Source: Okeania hirsuta (GTDB lineage Bacteria > Cyanobacteriota > Cyanobacteriia > Cyanobacteriales > Microcoleaceae). From it: DNA of 64,000 bases. Position numbers and translations under genes: made by a program. The notes beneath the pieces were generated by a model that saw nothing but the letters and a program-made list of their open reading frames with translations, made no database searches and was not told the origin of the DNA. The stretch is from the NCBI RefSeq assembly GCF_003838195.1, contig NZ_RCBY01000003.1:32421-96420 (forward strand). Reading direction: 5' to 3'. Below, in pieces: positions 18,035-27,019 of the stretch (position 1 is its first letter; each line of letters begins with the position of its first letter).

Positions 18035-18368
18035 AGTGATACCTCCGTTAGAGCAGCACTGAATGCCATTGAATCTGAATCAGCAAATGTTTCAGAAAAA
18101 ATTCAGATTCAATGGCATTCAGTGATACCTCCGTTAGAGCAGCACTGAATGCCATTGAATCTGAATCAGCAAATGTTTCAGAAAAAATTCAGATTCAATG
18201 GCATTCAGTGATACCTCCGTTAGAGCAGCACTGAATGCCATTGAATCTGAATCAGCAAATGTTTCAGAAAAAATTCAGATTCAATGGCATTCAGTGATAC
18301 CTCCGTTAGAGCAGCACTGAATGCCATTGAATCTGAATCAGCAAATGTTTCAGAAAAAATTCAGATGC
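18035..18368. repeat. 86-bp tandem array with internal inverted repeat
   Basis: AGTGATACCTCCG recurs at 18035, 18121, 18207 and 18293, exactly 86 bp apart: three full copies and a partial fourth that runs into the gene. Within each unit a 24-bp arm (starting CACTGAATGCCATTG) is followed after 20 bases by its exact reverse complement (ending CAATGGCATTCAGTG). The inverted arm supplies an ATG in every unit; only the last one is in frame with the downstream TPR gene. Confidence 0.95.
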
Positions 18369-19276
18369 TGATAGAAATGGCAAATGGGTTGCAACAAAAA
18401 CCAAAAGACCCTAAACAACTGGATAATGCTATTGGCCTATATCAACAAGCGATAGAATTATCCAGCAACGATTATCCTCTGCTGCAAGCAAGAGCATTGG
18501 TAGGAATGGCAACAGCCTTAAGAGCTATGCCAGGAGAAGGACCCGATCTATTGCTAGAGGCAAGAGAAGCTTATGAAACTGCCCTAGAAATATTAAGGGA
18601 AGAAGGAATACCTGAAGAAGTTGCAGAAGCAGAAATGAATTTAGGCTTGGTATTACAAGCATTAGTTAGTTTTAACTTGGCAACAATGAAACAGGTAATA
18701 GAAGCATATCAGCGGGGGTTACTAATATTTACCGCAGATAAACACCCACAAGAATATGCCATATTGCAGAATAACATCGCGATCGCTTATCTCTCGATGA
18801 CCCTATCTCCAGAAAGAGAGGGTATGCGACAAGCAATGGCAGTACAATCATTTGAGGAAGCATTAAAGGTAGTTAACCTCATCGAACATCCCAACGAATA
18901 CGCGATGTTGCAGAACAATCTGGCCAATGCCTTACAATACCTCCCCAGTCTGCATCCGATAGACAATAATTTGCGGGCATTGACTGCATACAATGAAGCC
19001 TTGAAAGTCCGTACAGCAAAAGATACACCATTAGAGTATGCAGCCACTATCTCTAATAAAGCCAACCTGCTATACAACTTACCAGATAATCCAAAACATC
19101 CAGAAACAGGAAATCAGCAAAATCTACTCCAGGCAAAAATGCTCTATGAAGAAGCTCAAGCAATTTTTTGTCAGTATAGCCAAGTAGAAAGAGCAACAAT
19201 AGTTTCCGAAGCATTAGCAGCAGTAGAAAGCGAACTATCACTTTTTGATTTTGACTCAGCAGTTACTACTAGATAG
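18284..19276 (+). CDS. TPR protein of the hup accessory set
   Basis: 330 aa, all-helical TPR solenoid: AIGLYQQAIELSSNDYPLLQ, ARALVGMATALRAMP, EYAILQNNIAIAYLSM, QSFEEALKVVN and ALTAYNEALKVR mark repeats of about 40-50 residues; soluble, no signal. It is followed after 13 bases by a small membrane protein gene. In Nostoc PCC 7120 a TPR protein, two small ORFs and a NifU-like protein lie between hup and hyp and have been proposed to help small-subunit maturation; this set looks the same. The ATG at 18284 is created by the 86-bp array; without the array the frame could have begun at a GTG at 18020 (VLQTISDTSVRAAL). Confidence 0.8.
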   Translation: MAFSDTSVRAALNAIESESANVSEKIQMLIEMANGLQQKPKDPKQLDNAIGLYQQAIELSSNDYPLLQARALVGMATALRAMPGEGPDLLLEAREAYETALEILREEGIPEEVAEAEMNLGLVLQALVSFNLATMKQVIEAYQRGLLIFTADKHPQEYAILQNNIAIAYLSMTLSPEREGMRQAMAVQSFEEALKVVNLIEHPNEYAMLQNNLANALQYLPSLHPIDNNLRALTAYNEALKVRTAKDTPLEYAATISNKANLLYNLPDNPKHPETGNQQNLLQAKMLYEEAQAIFCQYSQVERATIVSEALAAVESELSLFDFDSAVTTR

Positions 19277-19289
19277 GAGAATAAACAAA

Positions 19290-19580
19290 ATGAGCGGTCT
19301 AATTACCGTTGTCAATACTCTGATTACAAACTTGGAAGCTATACCCAGCTTTCAAATTTTTATCAGTAACTTAGTTACTGGAGAGATTACAATACTAACA
19401 GCCATATTCTGGCTAGGAGTTGCTAGCGGAATTTCGATTATTGCTGGTGCTATTGGTGGAATATGGTTGGCAGGAAAAGATTTAGGTTATAGTCTAGCTG
19501 CCATGATTGGTGGATTGTTTGGCCCTGCTGGTGTGATTCCGGCAGTTATTGTTGGCTTGGCAATTTTAAAATTTGTTTAG
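19290..19580 (+). CDS. Small membrane protein of the hup accessory set
   Basis: 96 aa starting MSGLITVVNTLITNLE; TAGGAG lies about 10 bases before this ATG, so the longer frame from 19245 is rejected. It has about two to three membrane helices (ILTAIFWLGVASGISIIAGA and MIGGLFGPAGVIPAVIVGLA) rich in Gly and Ala. It sits 13 bp after the TPR gene and in the same operon. The short membrane proteins of this set might tether the hydrogenase or its assembly proteins to the membrane; that is an inference from context only. Confidence 0.75.
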   Translation: MSGLITVVNTLITNLEAIPSFQIFISNLVTGEITILTAIFWLGVASGISIIAGAIGGIWLAGKDLGYSLAAMIGGLFGPAGVIPAVIVGLAILKFV

Positions 19581-19759
19581 GAGCTTTGACTGCCCTGAGT
19601 GTGGGATATCTATAGACCGCGATCTGAATGCGAGTATTAATTTAAAAAATGCGGTCCGCTTGACCGTCAATGCCTGTGTATGAGTAACCGCCAACGGTCT
19701 CAGTTGTTTGCATAGCATTCCGTAGGAAAGCAGGAAGTAAACATTAAAATGTCACTAAT

Positions 19760-19920
19760 TATGCGGTGCGACCCCGCGTCGGCGCAAGACGCAAGTGGTC
19801 AGACCCCGCGACGATGCCAGCTCGCTTGCGGTCGGAACCCGCGTCGGCATCAGACGCAAGGGAATGCCGACCAAGAGAGGGAATGCTGACCAAGAGAGGG
19901 AACGCGCACCAAGAGAGACG
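19760..19920. repeat. REP-like cluster of GC-rich palindromes
   Basis: Repeated words GACGCAAG, CCCGCGTCGGC, GATGCCAGCTCGCTTGCGGT and GGGAATGCYGACCAAGAGAG alternate here. Similar blocks, some reversed, are at 1612-1670 and 47025-47080. GTTTGCATAGCATTCCGTAG at 19706 is another dispersed hairpin word. The rest of 19581-20333 shows no gene; short open frames across the block are repeat artefacts. Confidence 0.75.
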
Positions 19921-20333
19921 TTTTATATCGGTTTTATGAAGCAGCAAGACATTGATTTAGGTAAGATGCACAGATGTTGAGCGTCTCCCTCGCTGATGGA
20001 TTCGTATATCAAATCTGCTGCATCATATTTGTAAATCTTTGAAAAGATTTTAGTGGTTGGCAACGACAGGTTTGACAATCAGGTAGTCCTACTTGTGTAA
20101 TGGTAGATGGGGATGAACAATGGTGCTTCATGGGAGCAAGATACGAGCAAGGAAGCAAGATGCTTCCACTGCTTTTGTCCTTGACCAAAATAATTAAAAT
20201 AGACCACCATTACAATGCATCACTACCTAAATGTTTGAGTATTTGTTACAAACTTCAAACCATGCAATGAACATAAATGAATATATTCGTGCAACCCTAC
20301 AATAACTAACAGTTGAAAAAAGGATAAACAATT

Positions 20334-20558
20334 ATGCTAGAAGTCGGTTGGTTTAGTACCAAATTATTATTCAAAGGAAAACTACTACGAAATCCATTTT
20401 ATTTTTTCAAACAAGTAGCCATAGGTACTTCTTTTGGTGCTCTATTACTAATAGTAATGGCACAAATGGGAACAACACTATTGTTTCCAATTATTATTTC
20501 TAGTTTGGCAACTGGAATCTCTATGCCATTTTTGCTGAAAGATTTGAAGTTGCAATAG
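20334..20558 (+). CDS. Small two-helix membrane protein of the hup accessory set
   Basis: 74 aa: an amphipathic, basic N-terminus (LLFKGKLLRNPFYFFKQVAI) followed by two membrane spans (FGALLLIVMAQMGTTLLFPI, IISSLATGISMPFLL). It ends 16 bp before the NifU-Rieske gene with AGGAAGAAAA between them, so the two are co-transcribed. In Nostoc the equivalent small ORF sits beside the NifU-like gene. It is a candidate membrane partner for the uptake hydrogenase; no motif proves this. Confidence 0.75.
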   Translation: MLEVGWFSTKLLFKGKLLRNPFYFFKQVAIGTSFGALLLIVMAQMGTTLLFPIIISSLATGISMPFLLKDLKLQ

Positions 20559-20574
20559 GAAGAAAATAATAAAA

Positions 20575-21441
20575 ATGACTCAAGCCAAACTTCCCTTGCA
20601 AGAGTCTGTGAGTCTAGAATCTCTAGTATCTGATATTAATCATTTTGAGCAGGTGATCGCTCATTGGGATGAAAATCAAAAAGTAGTGGTTGAAGGGTTG
20701 AAAAATGCCATAGAAGCATTACACAAAGAAGCTTTAACCCGATTAATTCGTAGTGTTAAACAGGAATCTATGCCAGCATTGCGTCAGGCAGTGCAAGATG
20801 AAGTAGTTTATAGTCTACTGCGCTACCACGAATTGATTAAACCACCTACGCCTTCTCTAGAAATCAGGGTTCAACAGGCATTAGATAGAGTGCGTCCAGG
20901 TTTGCAAAGTCATAATGGCAATGTGGAATTACTTGCCATAAAACTACCGGATACCGTGGAAGTAAAATTAGTGGGAAACTGTAGTAATTGTCCTGCTTCA
21001 ACCTTAACCATGAAAGATGGAGTCGAGCAGGCAATTAAAACCCACTGTCCGGAAATCAAAAATGTGGTTTCGGTCAATACTCCAGTTAGTGGAAAAACAA
21101 GCAATACTATTGCCAGTCCCTTTGCTGCACAAGAGGAAACAGGTTGGGTTGCTTTAGCAAATATTGACCAGATACCGAAAGGTGGTATTTTAGCTGTTGA
21201 TATGGATGGGTTGAAATTAATTTTGACTCGTGTGGGTAATGATGTTATTGCCTATCGTAATAGTTGTAGTCATTTAGCCAAACCTTTAGATGAAGGAGAA
21301 GTAATAGAAGGTATTCTCACTTGCCCATTTCATAACTTTAAATATAACTTAGCAACCGGACAATGTTTGACTGCTCCAGAAATGACCTTGCAACAGTATC
21401 CGGTAACTATAAGAAGCGGTCGAATTTTGATTAAGTTTTAG
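20575..21441 (+). CDS. NifU-type scaffold fused to a Rieske domain
   Basis: 288 aa in three parts. Residues 1-90 are helical, of unknown role. About 95-165 form a NifU C-terminal (Nfu) domain, VQQALDRVRPGLQSHNGNVE, with cluster cysteines C136-x2-C139 (GNCSNCPASTLTM). About 185-288 form a Rieske-type ferredoxin: C231-x-H233 (SCSHLA) and C250-x2-H253 (CPFHNF). It could thus carry a transferable [4Fe-4S] and a fixed [2Fe-2S] cluster. In Nostoc PCC 7120 a NifU-like gene in the extended hyp operon is proposed to mature the hydrogenase small subunit; this protein is the obvious Fe-S donor for HupS. Cytoplasmic. A palindrome with terminator-like form follows. Confidence 0.9.
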   Translation: MTQAKLPLQESVSLESLVSDINHFEQVIAHWDENQKVVVEGLKNAIEALHKEALTRLIRSVKQESMPALRQAVQDEVVYSLLRYHELIKPPTPSLEIRVQQALDRVRPGLQSHNGNVELLAIKLPDTVEVKLVGNCSNCPASTLTMKDGVEQAIKTHCPEIKNVVSVNTPVSGKTSNTIASPFAAQEETGWVALANIDQIPKGGILAVDMDGLKLILTRVGNDVIAYRNSCSHLAKPLDEGEVIEGILTCPFHNFKYNLATGQCLTAPEMTLQQYPVTIRSGRILIKF

Positions 21442-21488
21442 GTAGAGAAAAGTTTCAAGTTTTGAAATTAGATATCTGTGAAAAAGAA

Positions 21489-21523
21489 TGTAAGGACATT
21501 CCAAGGAGCGTCCCTACAATTAT
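21489..21523 (+). terminator. Hairpin after the NifU-Rieske gene
   Basis: TGTAAGGAC and GTCCCTACA pair around ATTCCAAGGAGC, followed by ATTATTTTA. It lies 48 bp after the stop codon and is a plausible terminator of the accessory operon. The remaining DNA to 21961 has GGGGAGAT octamers (21725-21775), an end of MITE family C (TTTTTCAGCAAACCCTAATT, 21850-21869) and an ATTAATT heptamer array (21868-21896); no gene. Confidence 0.55.
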
Positions 21524-21961
21524 TTTAGGAAATGCTGGGGCACAATAATATTTATGTGCCCTATTTTTATAGATTATGTCTCCTAGAAAACCACTTGATC
21601 TAGCAATTAGATGAGAGAAGAATCACTGATATTAGTTAACCGACTTGCGATCTGCTCTGGACTAGCTAAAGTATTTTCTAGAGTAGTTAAAAGTTGGTTA
21701 TCTAATTTTAAAAGCGGGTAGTGGGTGGGGAGATGGAGAGATGGGGAGTGTGAGGAGATGGGGAGATGGGGAGATCGAGTCCGTTGGTATCGTTTGTGTA
21801 AACCTAAGGGTGAATATCTACTCTGACTCCTACCCCTGCCAAAAGACTTTTTCAGCAAACCCTAATTATTAATTATTAATTATTAATTATTAATTGTTGA
21901 AACCTACCACCTAATAACTTTACGGTCGCTAATTATCCGGACATAATATAACTACAACTTG

Positions 21962-22923
21962 TCAATCTTCAATGCGATCGCGCACTTGACCTTTTTCTGC
22001 ATTCTTCTCTAAAAACTCAATTATCTTGCCAGAAACATCTACTCCTGTAGCTGCTTCTATTCCTTCTAAACCGGGAGAAGAATTCACCTCCATCACCACA
22101 GGGCCATGATTAGAGCGTAATAAATCTACCCCAGCAACTCTCAACCCCATTGCTTTAGCTGAACGGGTAGCAGTTGAACGTTCTTCAGGAGTTAATTTAA
22201 TTTTTTCTGCTTTACCACCCCGGTGCAAGTTGGAGCGAAACTCACCCTCAGCTCCCTGTCTTTTCATAGATGCTATTACTTTATCTCCTACTACAAAACA
22301 TCGCAAGTCTGCACCACCTGCTTCTTTAATAAATTCTTGAACTAAAATATTAGCATCCAAGCCACGAAAAGCTTCAATAACTGACTTAGCCGCTTGATAA
22401 GTTTCGGTTAAAACTACTCCGATTCCTTGAGTTCCTTCTAATAATTTAATGACCAAAGGAGCACCTCCCACGGTATTAATTAAACCATCAATATCTTTAG
22501 TAGAATTAGCAAACCCAGTTACAGGCAATCCAATTCCATCTCTAGCTAATAATTGCAAACAATGTAATTTATCGCGAGACCGAGAAATGGCTTGAGAAGG
22601 ATTTGGGGTAAAAACTCCCATCATTTCAAACTGTCTAACTACAGCGGTACCATAAAATGTTTTAGAAGCACCAATGCGAGGAATTATAGCATCAAGTCCT
22701 TCCAAAGGTTCACCTTTATAAATAACTTGATGCGAGGAATTATAGCATCAAGTCCTTCCAAAGGTTCACCTTTATAAATAACTTGAGGCTTCATCGAAGT
22801 AATATTCATATAACAGCGCAAGTAATCAATAACTTGCACTTCGTGACCTTGTTTTTCCCCTGCTTCTACCAATTTTCTAGTTGAATAAAGACTTGGTTCA
22901 GTTGATAAAATAGCGATTTTCAT
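21962..22923 (-). pseudogene. RimK-like ATP-grasp ligase, frameshifted
   Basis: Two frames make one RimK-type protein: 22923-22684 ([29 protein letters not shown]) and 22705-21962 ([23 protein letters not shown]-grasp block [20 protein letters not shown], Mg-binding [19 protein letters not shown]). A perfect 56-bp tandem duplication shifts the frame between them; removing one copy restores about 300 aa, the normal length. RimK adds glutamate residues to ribosomal protein S6 or makes poly-glutamate; cyanobacterial relatives may act on other acceptors. It lies just after the COG4067 protease gene, the usual operon partner. Restart at 22705 ([10 protein letters not shown]) could yield a product lacking the first domain. 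Real mutation or assembly error are both possible. Confidence 0.9.
22675..22786. repeat. 56-bp perfect tandem duplication inside rimK
   Basis: TGCGAGGAATTATAGCATCA begins at 22675 and again at 22731; both 56-bp copies are identical. 56 is not divisible by 3, so the gene is out of frame. The unit has a small hairpin AAAGGTTCACCTTT. Confidence 0.97.
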
Positions 22924-22927
22924 TTTA

Positions 22928-23404
22928 TTATTTTCCAACATTTTTTTTGTCCTTTTTTTGACTAATTTTTGCCTTTTTATCTAAATAAGATTTGCCTGGG
23001 TTAATTAAGAAAATTCCCCGCACAGCTTGTCGTCCCAATAACATTCTAAATCCCATTAATTCCCGATTAGTTAATGTTAACTCAACTTGCCATTTTTTTT
23101 GCATTAAATTTACTTCTGTCAGAATCACAGGGCGTAATTCTGCTTGCCCGCTAGAACTACGAACATTACGTTCATCTATTAATTCTGCTTCAGCAATTAC
23201 TGTTTGATTCGTATCTCGTTGTTGGGGATTAATTTTAAATTTTACTCTTGGTTTACCATCAATTTCAAAAGTCTCAATATCAAAAGCGTGTAAACTAGAG
23301 GTACGAGCGCCAGTATCGATTTTTGCCTTGATTTTAGTAATGCCAATTTCGGGTAATGCTATCCATTCCCGCCAGCCAATAATTGGTAATTCTTGATGTT
23401 TCAT
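22928..23404 (-). CDS. COG4067 retropepsin-like protease (RimB-like)
   Basis: 158 aa: [20 protein letters not shown] followed by [15 protein letters not shown], the D-T-G-A catalytic turn of the retropepsin-like COG4067 family (PF05618, long named ATP-dependent zinc protease, now seen as an aspartic-type fold), and [20 protein letters not shown]. In gamma-proteobacteria the relative RimB works with RimK in glutamate-tail turnover. Here it ends just after the rimK start (4-6 base overlap region), so the genes are coupled and the pair is a conserved unit. Cytoplasmic. Since rimK is broken, its job may be lost. Confidence 0.85.
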   Translation of the reverse strand: MKHQELPIIGWREWIALPEIGITKIKAKIDTGARTSSLHAFDIETFEIDGKPRVKFKINPQQRDTNQTVIAEAELIDERNVRSSSGQAELRPVILTEVNLMQKKWQVELTLTNRELMGFRMLLGRQAVRGIFLINPGKSYLDKKAKISQKKDKKNVGK

Positions 23405-23711
23405 TTTTAGTTTTAGGGAGTAGGGAGTAGGGAGTAGGGAAGATGGGGAGCAAGATAGGGAATAAGCAAAAAATATTTACCTTGTTAGTTGTACCACATT
23501 AATCACCGAATCTACTGTAAGTAAGAAGGTTGTAAATTTTCCCCCATTTCCAGCTTTTAACTTTTGATTTTTGACTTTTAAAATGGTGCGTTACGGCGCA
23601 ATTTTAAGTTTTGAGGTACAACCACATTTACACGGTTGCGCCTAACGCACCCTACACACTATCTACACTACAGTACCCAAAAATTTAGGGAGCAAGATGC
23701 TCCCACTACTT
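23405..23711. repeat. Intergenic with GGGAGTA heptamers
   Basis: GGGAGTA is repeated three to four times at 23411-23438. A GTGCGTTACGGCGCA ... TTGCGCCTAACGCACC palindromic element lies at 23586-23652, then a GGGAGCAAGATGCTCCCAC hairpin at 23678-23697. No gene is seen. Confidence 0.6.
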
Positions 23712-24857
23712 TTAACTTTTAACTTTTGACTTTTGACTTTTATAAAAGGGTCGCTTAACAACAATAGCTGCATAATTTTTACCCCTAACTTCTACCTCCA
23801 ATTTTTGACCTACCTTAGCTAATTTTTTAGGTAAATAAGCTAGAGCGATCGCCTTTCCTAAACTTGGAGACTTAGTACCGCTGGTAACTTCCCCTACCAC
23901 TTTGCCATCACTCAAAACAGGATAACCATGACGAGCAATAGAGCGATCGAGCATTTCCAAACCCACCAAACGTTTTGAGACTCCTTCTGCTTTTTGTGTT
24001 TCCAATACTTGACGACCAATAAATTCACCCTTTTTATCCAGATGAACTAACCAACTTAAACCCGCTTCCAGAGGAGTAGTCTCAGTATCAATATCTTGAC
24101 CGTAAAGTGCCATTGCTGCTTCTAAACGTAGAGTATCTCTTGCTCCCAAACCGCAGGGAGTAACGCCAGCACTCAACAAACTGCGCCATAACTCCACACC
24201 CACGGAGGAATCTACCATAATTTCAAACCCATCTTCCCCAGTGTAACCAGTTCTAGCAATAAAACCAGGTTGCTCCAATACAGTAATATCTGAATGTCCG
24301 AAAAATCCAATTGCTGCCAAATTTTCCTTGACAAATTGTTGCACATAAGATTCTGCTTCCGGACCTTGTACAGCTAATAACACTTTTTCCTCAGAGACAT
24401 CTTGAAATTTAACACCACTAGCTTCTAAATGACTTAATATCCATGCTTTATCATTAGCTTTAGTGGCAGCATTCACAATCATAAAACCCCGTGCTTCGTT
24501 GGTAAGGGGGTCATCACTTTGACGATAGAAAATAAAGTCATCAATAATGCCTCCCTCAGAGTTTAATAAGACAGTATATTGCGCTCTACCAGGTTCTAAA
24601 CTGCTTAAGTCGGAAGGTACTAAATATTGGATTTTCTTAATTAGATCGTGACCTTGAGCGATAAACTTGCCCATGTGGGAAATATCGAACATTCCTGCTT
24701 TTGTGCGTACTGCCTCATGTTCAGTGCTGATGCTAGTGTATTGTACTGGCATTTCCCACCCAGAAAATTCTACCATTCTGGCCTTGAGTTCGCTGCATAG
24801 GTCATATAAAGGGGTGCGGGAGAGAGGTTGTGTATTAGATTCTGTTGATTTGGCCAC
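23712..24857 (-). CDS. gcvT: Aminomethyltransferase (glycine cleavage T protein)
   Basis: 381 aa, full length. Signatures: TPLYDLCSELKARMVEFSGW, HEAVRTKAGMFDISHMGKF (folate pocket), the VNAATKANDKAWILSHLE block, GYTGEDGFEIMV and CGLGARDTLRLEAAMALYGQ. It takes the aminomethyl group from the lipoyl H protein, releases ammonia and passes the one-carbon unit to tetrahydrofolate, in the cytoplasm; in phototrophs this serves photorespiration. The other gcv genes are not in this window. The C-terminus (KSQKSKVKS) reads into a dispersed AAAAGTCAAAAGT-type repeat, so the last few residues may be repeat-derived. Confidence 0.95.
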   Translation of the reverse strand: MAKSTESNTQPLSRTPLYDLCSELKARMVEFSGWEMPVQYTSISTEHEAVRTKAGMFDISHMGKFIAQGHDLIKKIQYLVPSDLSSLEPGRAQYTVLLNSEGGIIDDFIFYRQSDDPLTNEARGFMIVNAATKANDKAWILSHLEASGVKFQDVSEEKVLLAVQGPEAESYVQQFVKENLAAIGFFGHSDITVLEQPGFIARTGYTGEDGFEIMVDSSVGVELWRSLLSAGVTPCGLGARDTLRLEAAMALYGQDIDTETTPLEAGLSWLVHLDKKGEFIGRQVLETQKAEGVSKRLVGLEMLDRSIARHGYPVLSDGKVVGEVTSGTKSPSLGKAIALAYLPKKLAKVGQKLEVEVRGKNYAAIVVKRPFYKSQKSKVKS

Positions 24858-24957
24858 TGGTATGTCCCTAATTTAGAATAAACTTTATTGATTTTAGGAT
24901 ATTGTGGTTATTTACAGAGGTTATGAGTCATGAGTCAGGAGGGAAGAGTCAATAGTC

Positions 24958-25165
24958 ATGGATCATCCTGATTTCAATTCACCAGGTAAGTTTGCCGGAT
25001 GGGGCTACTTTAGGGGAAGAAGACTATATACAGATCAAGGTTATGGTGCTCATCGAAATAGTATGTATGAAATAAATAGTAATCATGGTACAGCCTGCGC
25101 TGGTGTAGCTGTAGCGGAGGCTGATGCTGCGGTTACAGTCGTTGCTGCCCCTGGATTCGGCACGA
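24958..25165 (+). pseudogene. Subtilisin-like (S8) protease fragment
   Basis: MDHPDFNSPGKFAGW and NHGTACAGVAVAEADAAVTV match the Asp-to-His part of a subtilisin/kexin-like peptidase: DHPDF follows the catalytic Asp region and HGTACAGVA holds the catalytic His. The mature enzyme would have 300 or more further residues with the Ser motif, and these are absent. The frame runs on to 25353 by chance, through DNA that codes on the other strand. Broken gene. Confidence 0.75.
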
Positions 25166-25302
25166 CCTTCCGTTTGTCGTTGCGGACAGATATAAACCAC
25201 TTCATTTTTGATCAGAGGTCTTGCATGAGTGGATGTCCTTTTAATGGTAACAAGGTCTTCTTGAACGGCAATGACCTGTGCCGGATTGAATGTTTGTGCC
25301 AT
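25165..25302 (-). pseudogene. N-terminal fragment, possibly of a V/A-type ATPase subunit
   Basis: From ATG 25302 the frame reads MAQTFNPAQVIAVQEDLVTI and NEVVYICPQRQTEG, then loses sense where the S8 fragment begins. The compact beta-rich opening resembles the N-terminal barrel of an archaeal/vacuolar-type ATPase catalytic subunit, but I am not certain. About 46 codons remain. Two gene ends have been joined at about 25165. Confidence 0.25.
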
Positions 25303-25515
25303 AGTTATTATGGTTATTATTGTTTATTGAAATTATTTAGAGGAATACCGTGATTATCAGCAATGTCATTATTATATTTTGCTTTGCGTTCGATTGATGG
25401 TAGTTCTAGTCTTTAGCATTAGTATTTGATTTAACCATAAGACTGAAATTCTGAGAATCAAGAGGACTTTTCACCTCCTAAAATAAAATGTTCTGCTTCC
25501 CTTGACAAGCAGGAG

Positions 25516-25543
25516 GTATTTTTTTATGATCATAAAAAAATAC
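25516..25543. repeat. Perfect 28-bp palindrome
   Basis: GTATTTTTTTATGA and TCATAAAAAAATAC are exact inverse copies with no spacer. It follows a CTGCTT...AAGCAG hairpin at 25494-25512 on the plus strand, so it could terminate transcription from both sides. It lies about 150 bp from the tnpB end of the IS605-type element and might instead belong to the element's flank. DNA from 25303 to 25670 otherwise shows nothing. Confidence 0.7.
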
Positions 25544-25696
25544 AGGGGGAGAATACCACCTCACCTCACCTCAAACCAGCAGTCGGGATTTCCCAGGTTA
25601 AGGAGTCCCGTGTAGTCGTGTAAGCGCAACATCGGAAGTATGTAAATAGGCAGGACAATAATTTTGACACTCTGCGGTCTAAAGACGCGCAGATTC

Positions 25697-26975
25697 TTAA
25701 TTCGTCCAGAAATGAACTCTTAAAGGCGTTGTCAAAGCGCCTCTACTTAGTTGGCTCAAGTCAAGACCAAGCTTTCCAGATACTTTTCTGAGAATATTTG
25801 CTGCACCGTTGCAGTCAGCATTAATTAAATAACCCGCAGCAGATTGATATAAACCTCGTTTAATACGTTTTCCAGAGGGTTCCCAGTTATCGGGTTTTTC
25901 ACCATAGATTGGGAGAAAATCATCATCTAAAAACGATGCTTGCGAGGTATAAGATTCCTCTGTTTCTACAAATTGCACCCCATATAAATTGCCAAGTTGT
26001 TCTATTCTTTCTTTGAGTCTGGCAGTAGGAATTTGTACAAACTTTTGATTAGTTTTAGCTCCTAATTCAATTGATTGTTTTTGACCTTTATTCCAACCAA
26101 AAACCACTGTACCAATTCCATGCTTAAGACAGTGATTAATAACTAATCGCGCTGCGAGTGTTAACAGCATCCCGCATCTGTCGATTACGTTTCTCAGTCA
26201 TGCGAGCTAATCTTTGAGACCAAAATCCTTGGGGTTGATTTTCTTTAATTGTGGCAATTTGCTTATTGTACCACTGATTTTTTGACTTGAGATGTTTCCC
26301 ATCAATAATAAAGCTATCTCCTTGGGTATCTACACAAGTTAACCAGTTGTCTAAACCGTGGTCAATGGAAAGTGCTTGACCAGCATCTAACTTAACTGCC
26401 ACAGGCGTTTTCATCTCATAGACAAACTCGGTATAAAAGCAACCGTGACGGGGAAGAATCCTAATTTCTTTAATTGAGTCCCAATCTAAGTTACTTACCA
26501 TCGGAATGTAAAATGCCTCTAATCCAAACCATGCTTTAACCTTGCGTCCTAATGGAACTCTAATTCCTTCGTTCGTGAATTTTAACCATCTTTTAGGATA
26601 AGAAACTGTAAATAAACCAGGTTTTCGATAGTTAGGCGGCTTGGGTTTATTGGCTAATTCACCTTTACCAAACAGCTTTAGTAGCTGTCTGAAACTGCTG
26701 AAAGATTCAACAACACCATTGCATATTTGTTGGGCACTAGAGGCATACATTGCGTTAAAATGTCGGTTCCATTTCATCTGCTCGCAAAGTTCACTTTTGG
26801 AGACAAATCTATTTTCTTTAAACCAAACTTGTCGAGCATAATAAACAGAACAATTGAACACTTTATTGGCCTCGCCGCACAAGTATTCTAATATGGCCCG
26901 TAGTTCTTGATCTGGATGCAATAAAACTTGCTGGCATCCTAGATTTTTTACTTTTTTCTTAGTTTTTTTACTCAT
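25697..26975 (-). pseudogene. tnpB: TnpB (IS605 OrfB), RNA-guided nuclease relative, frameshifted
   Basis: Two frames, 26975-26136 and 26170-25697, form one TnpB of about 430 aa. The RuvC Asp lies in ALSIDHGLDNWL, the Glu in FVETEESYTSQASF and the last Asp in INADCNGAANILRKV. The zinc-finger cysteines are absent and replaced by LDDDFLPIYGEKPDNWEPSG, a known cyanobacterial subtype. One extra base near 26150 (between RDAVN and LAARLVINH) breaks the frame. TnpB cuts DNA with a guide RNA made from the element's 3' end, so any guide RNA would cover about 25560-25800 on the minus strand. Confidence 0.9.
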
Positions 26976-27019
26976 GCTTCTATGATCATCAATATGTCGA
27001 TAAGCGTCAATCTATCAAC

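Noticed and set aside
25165..25353. Extension of the S8 protease frame to 25353
   Set aside because: These codons are antisense to a better-looking minus-strand opening (MAQTFNPAQVIAVQ); the protease similarity ends near 25160.
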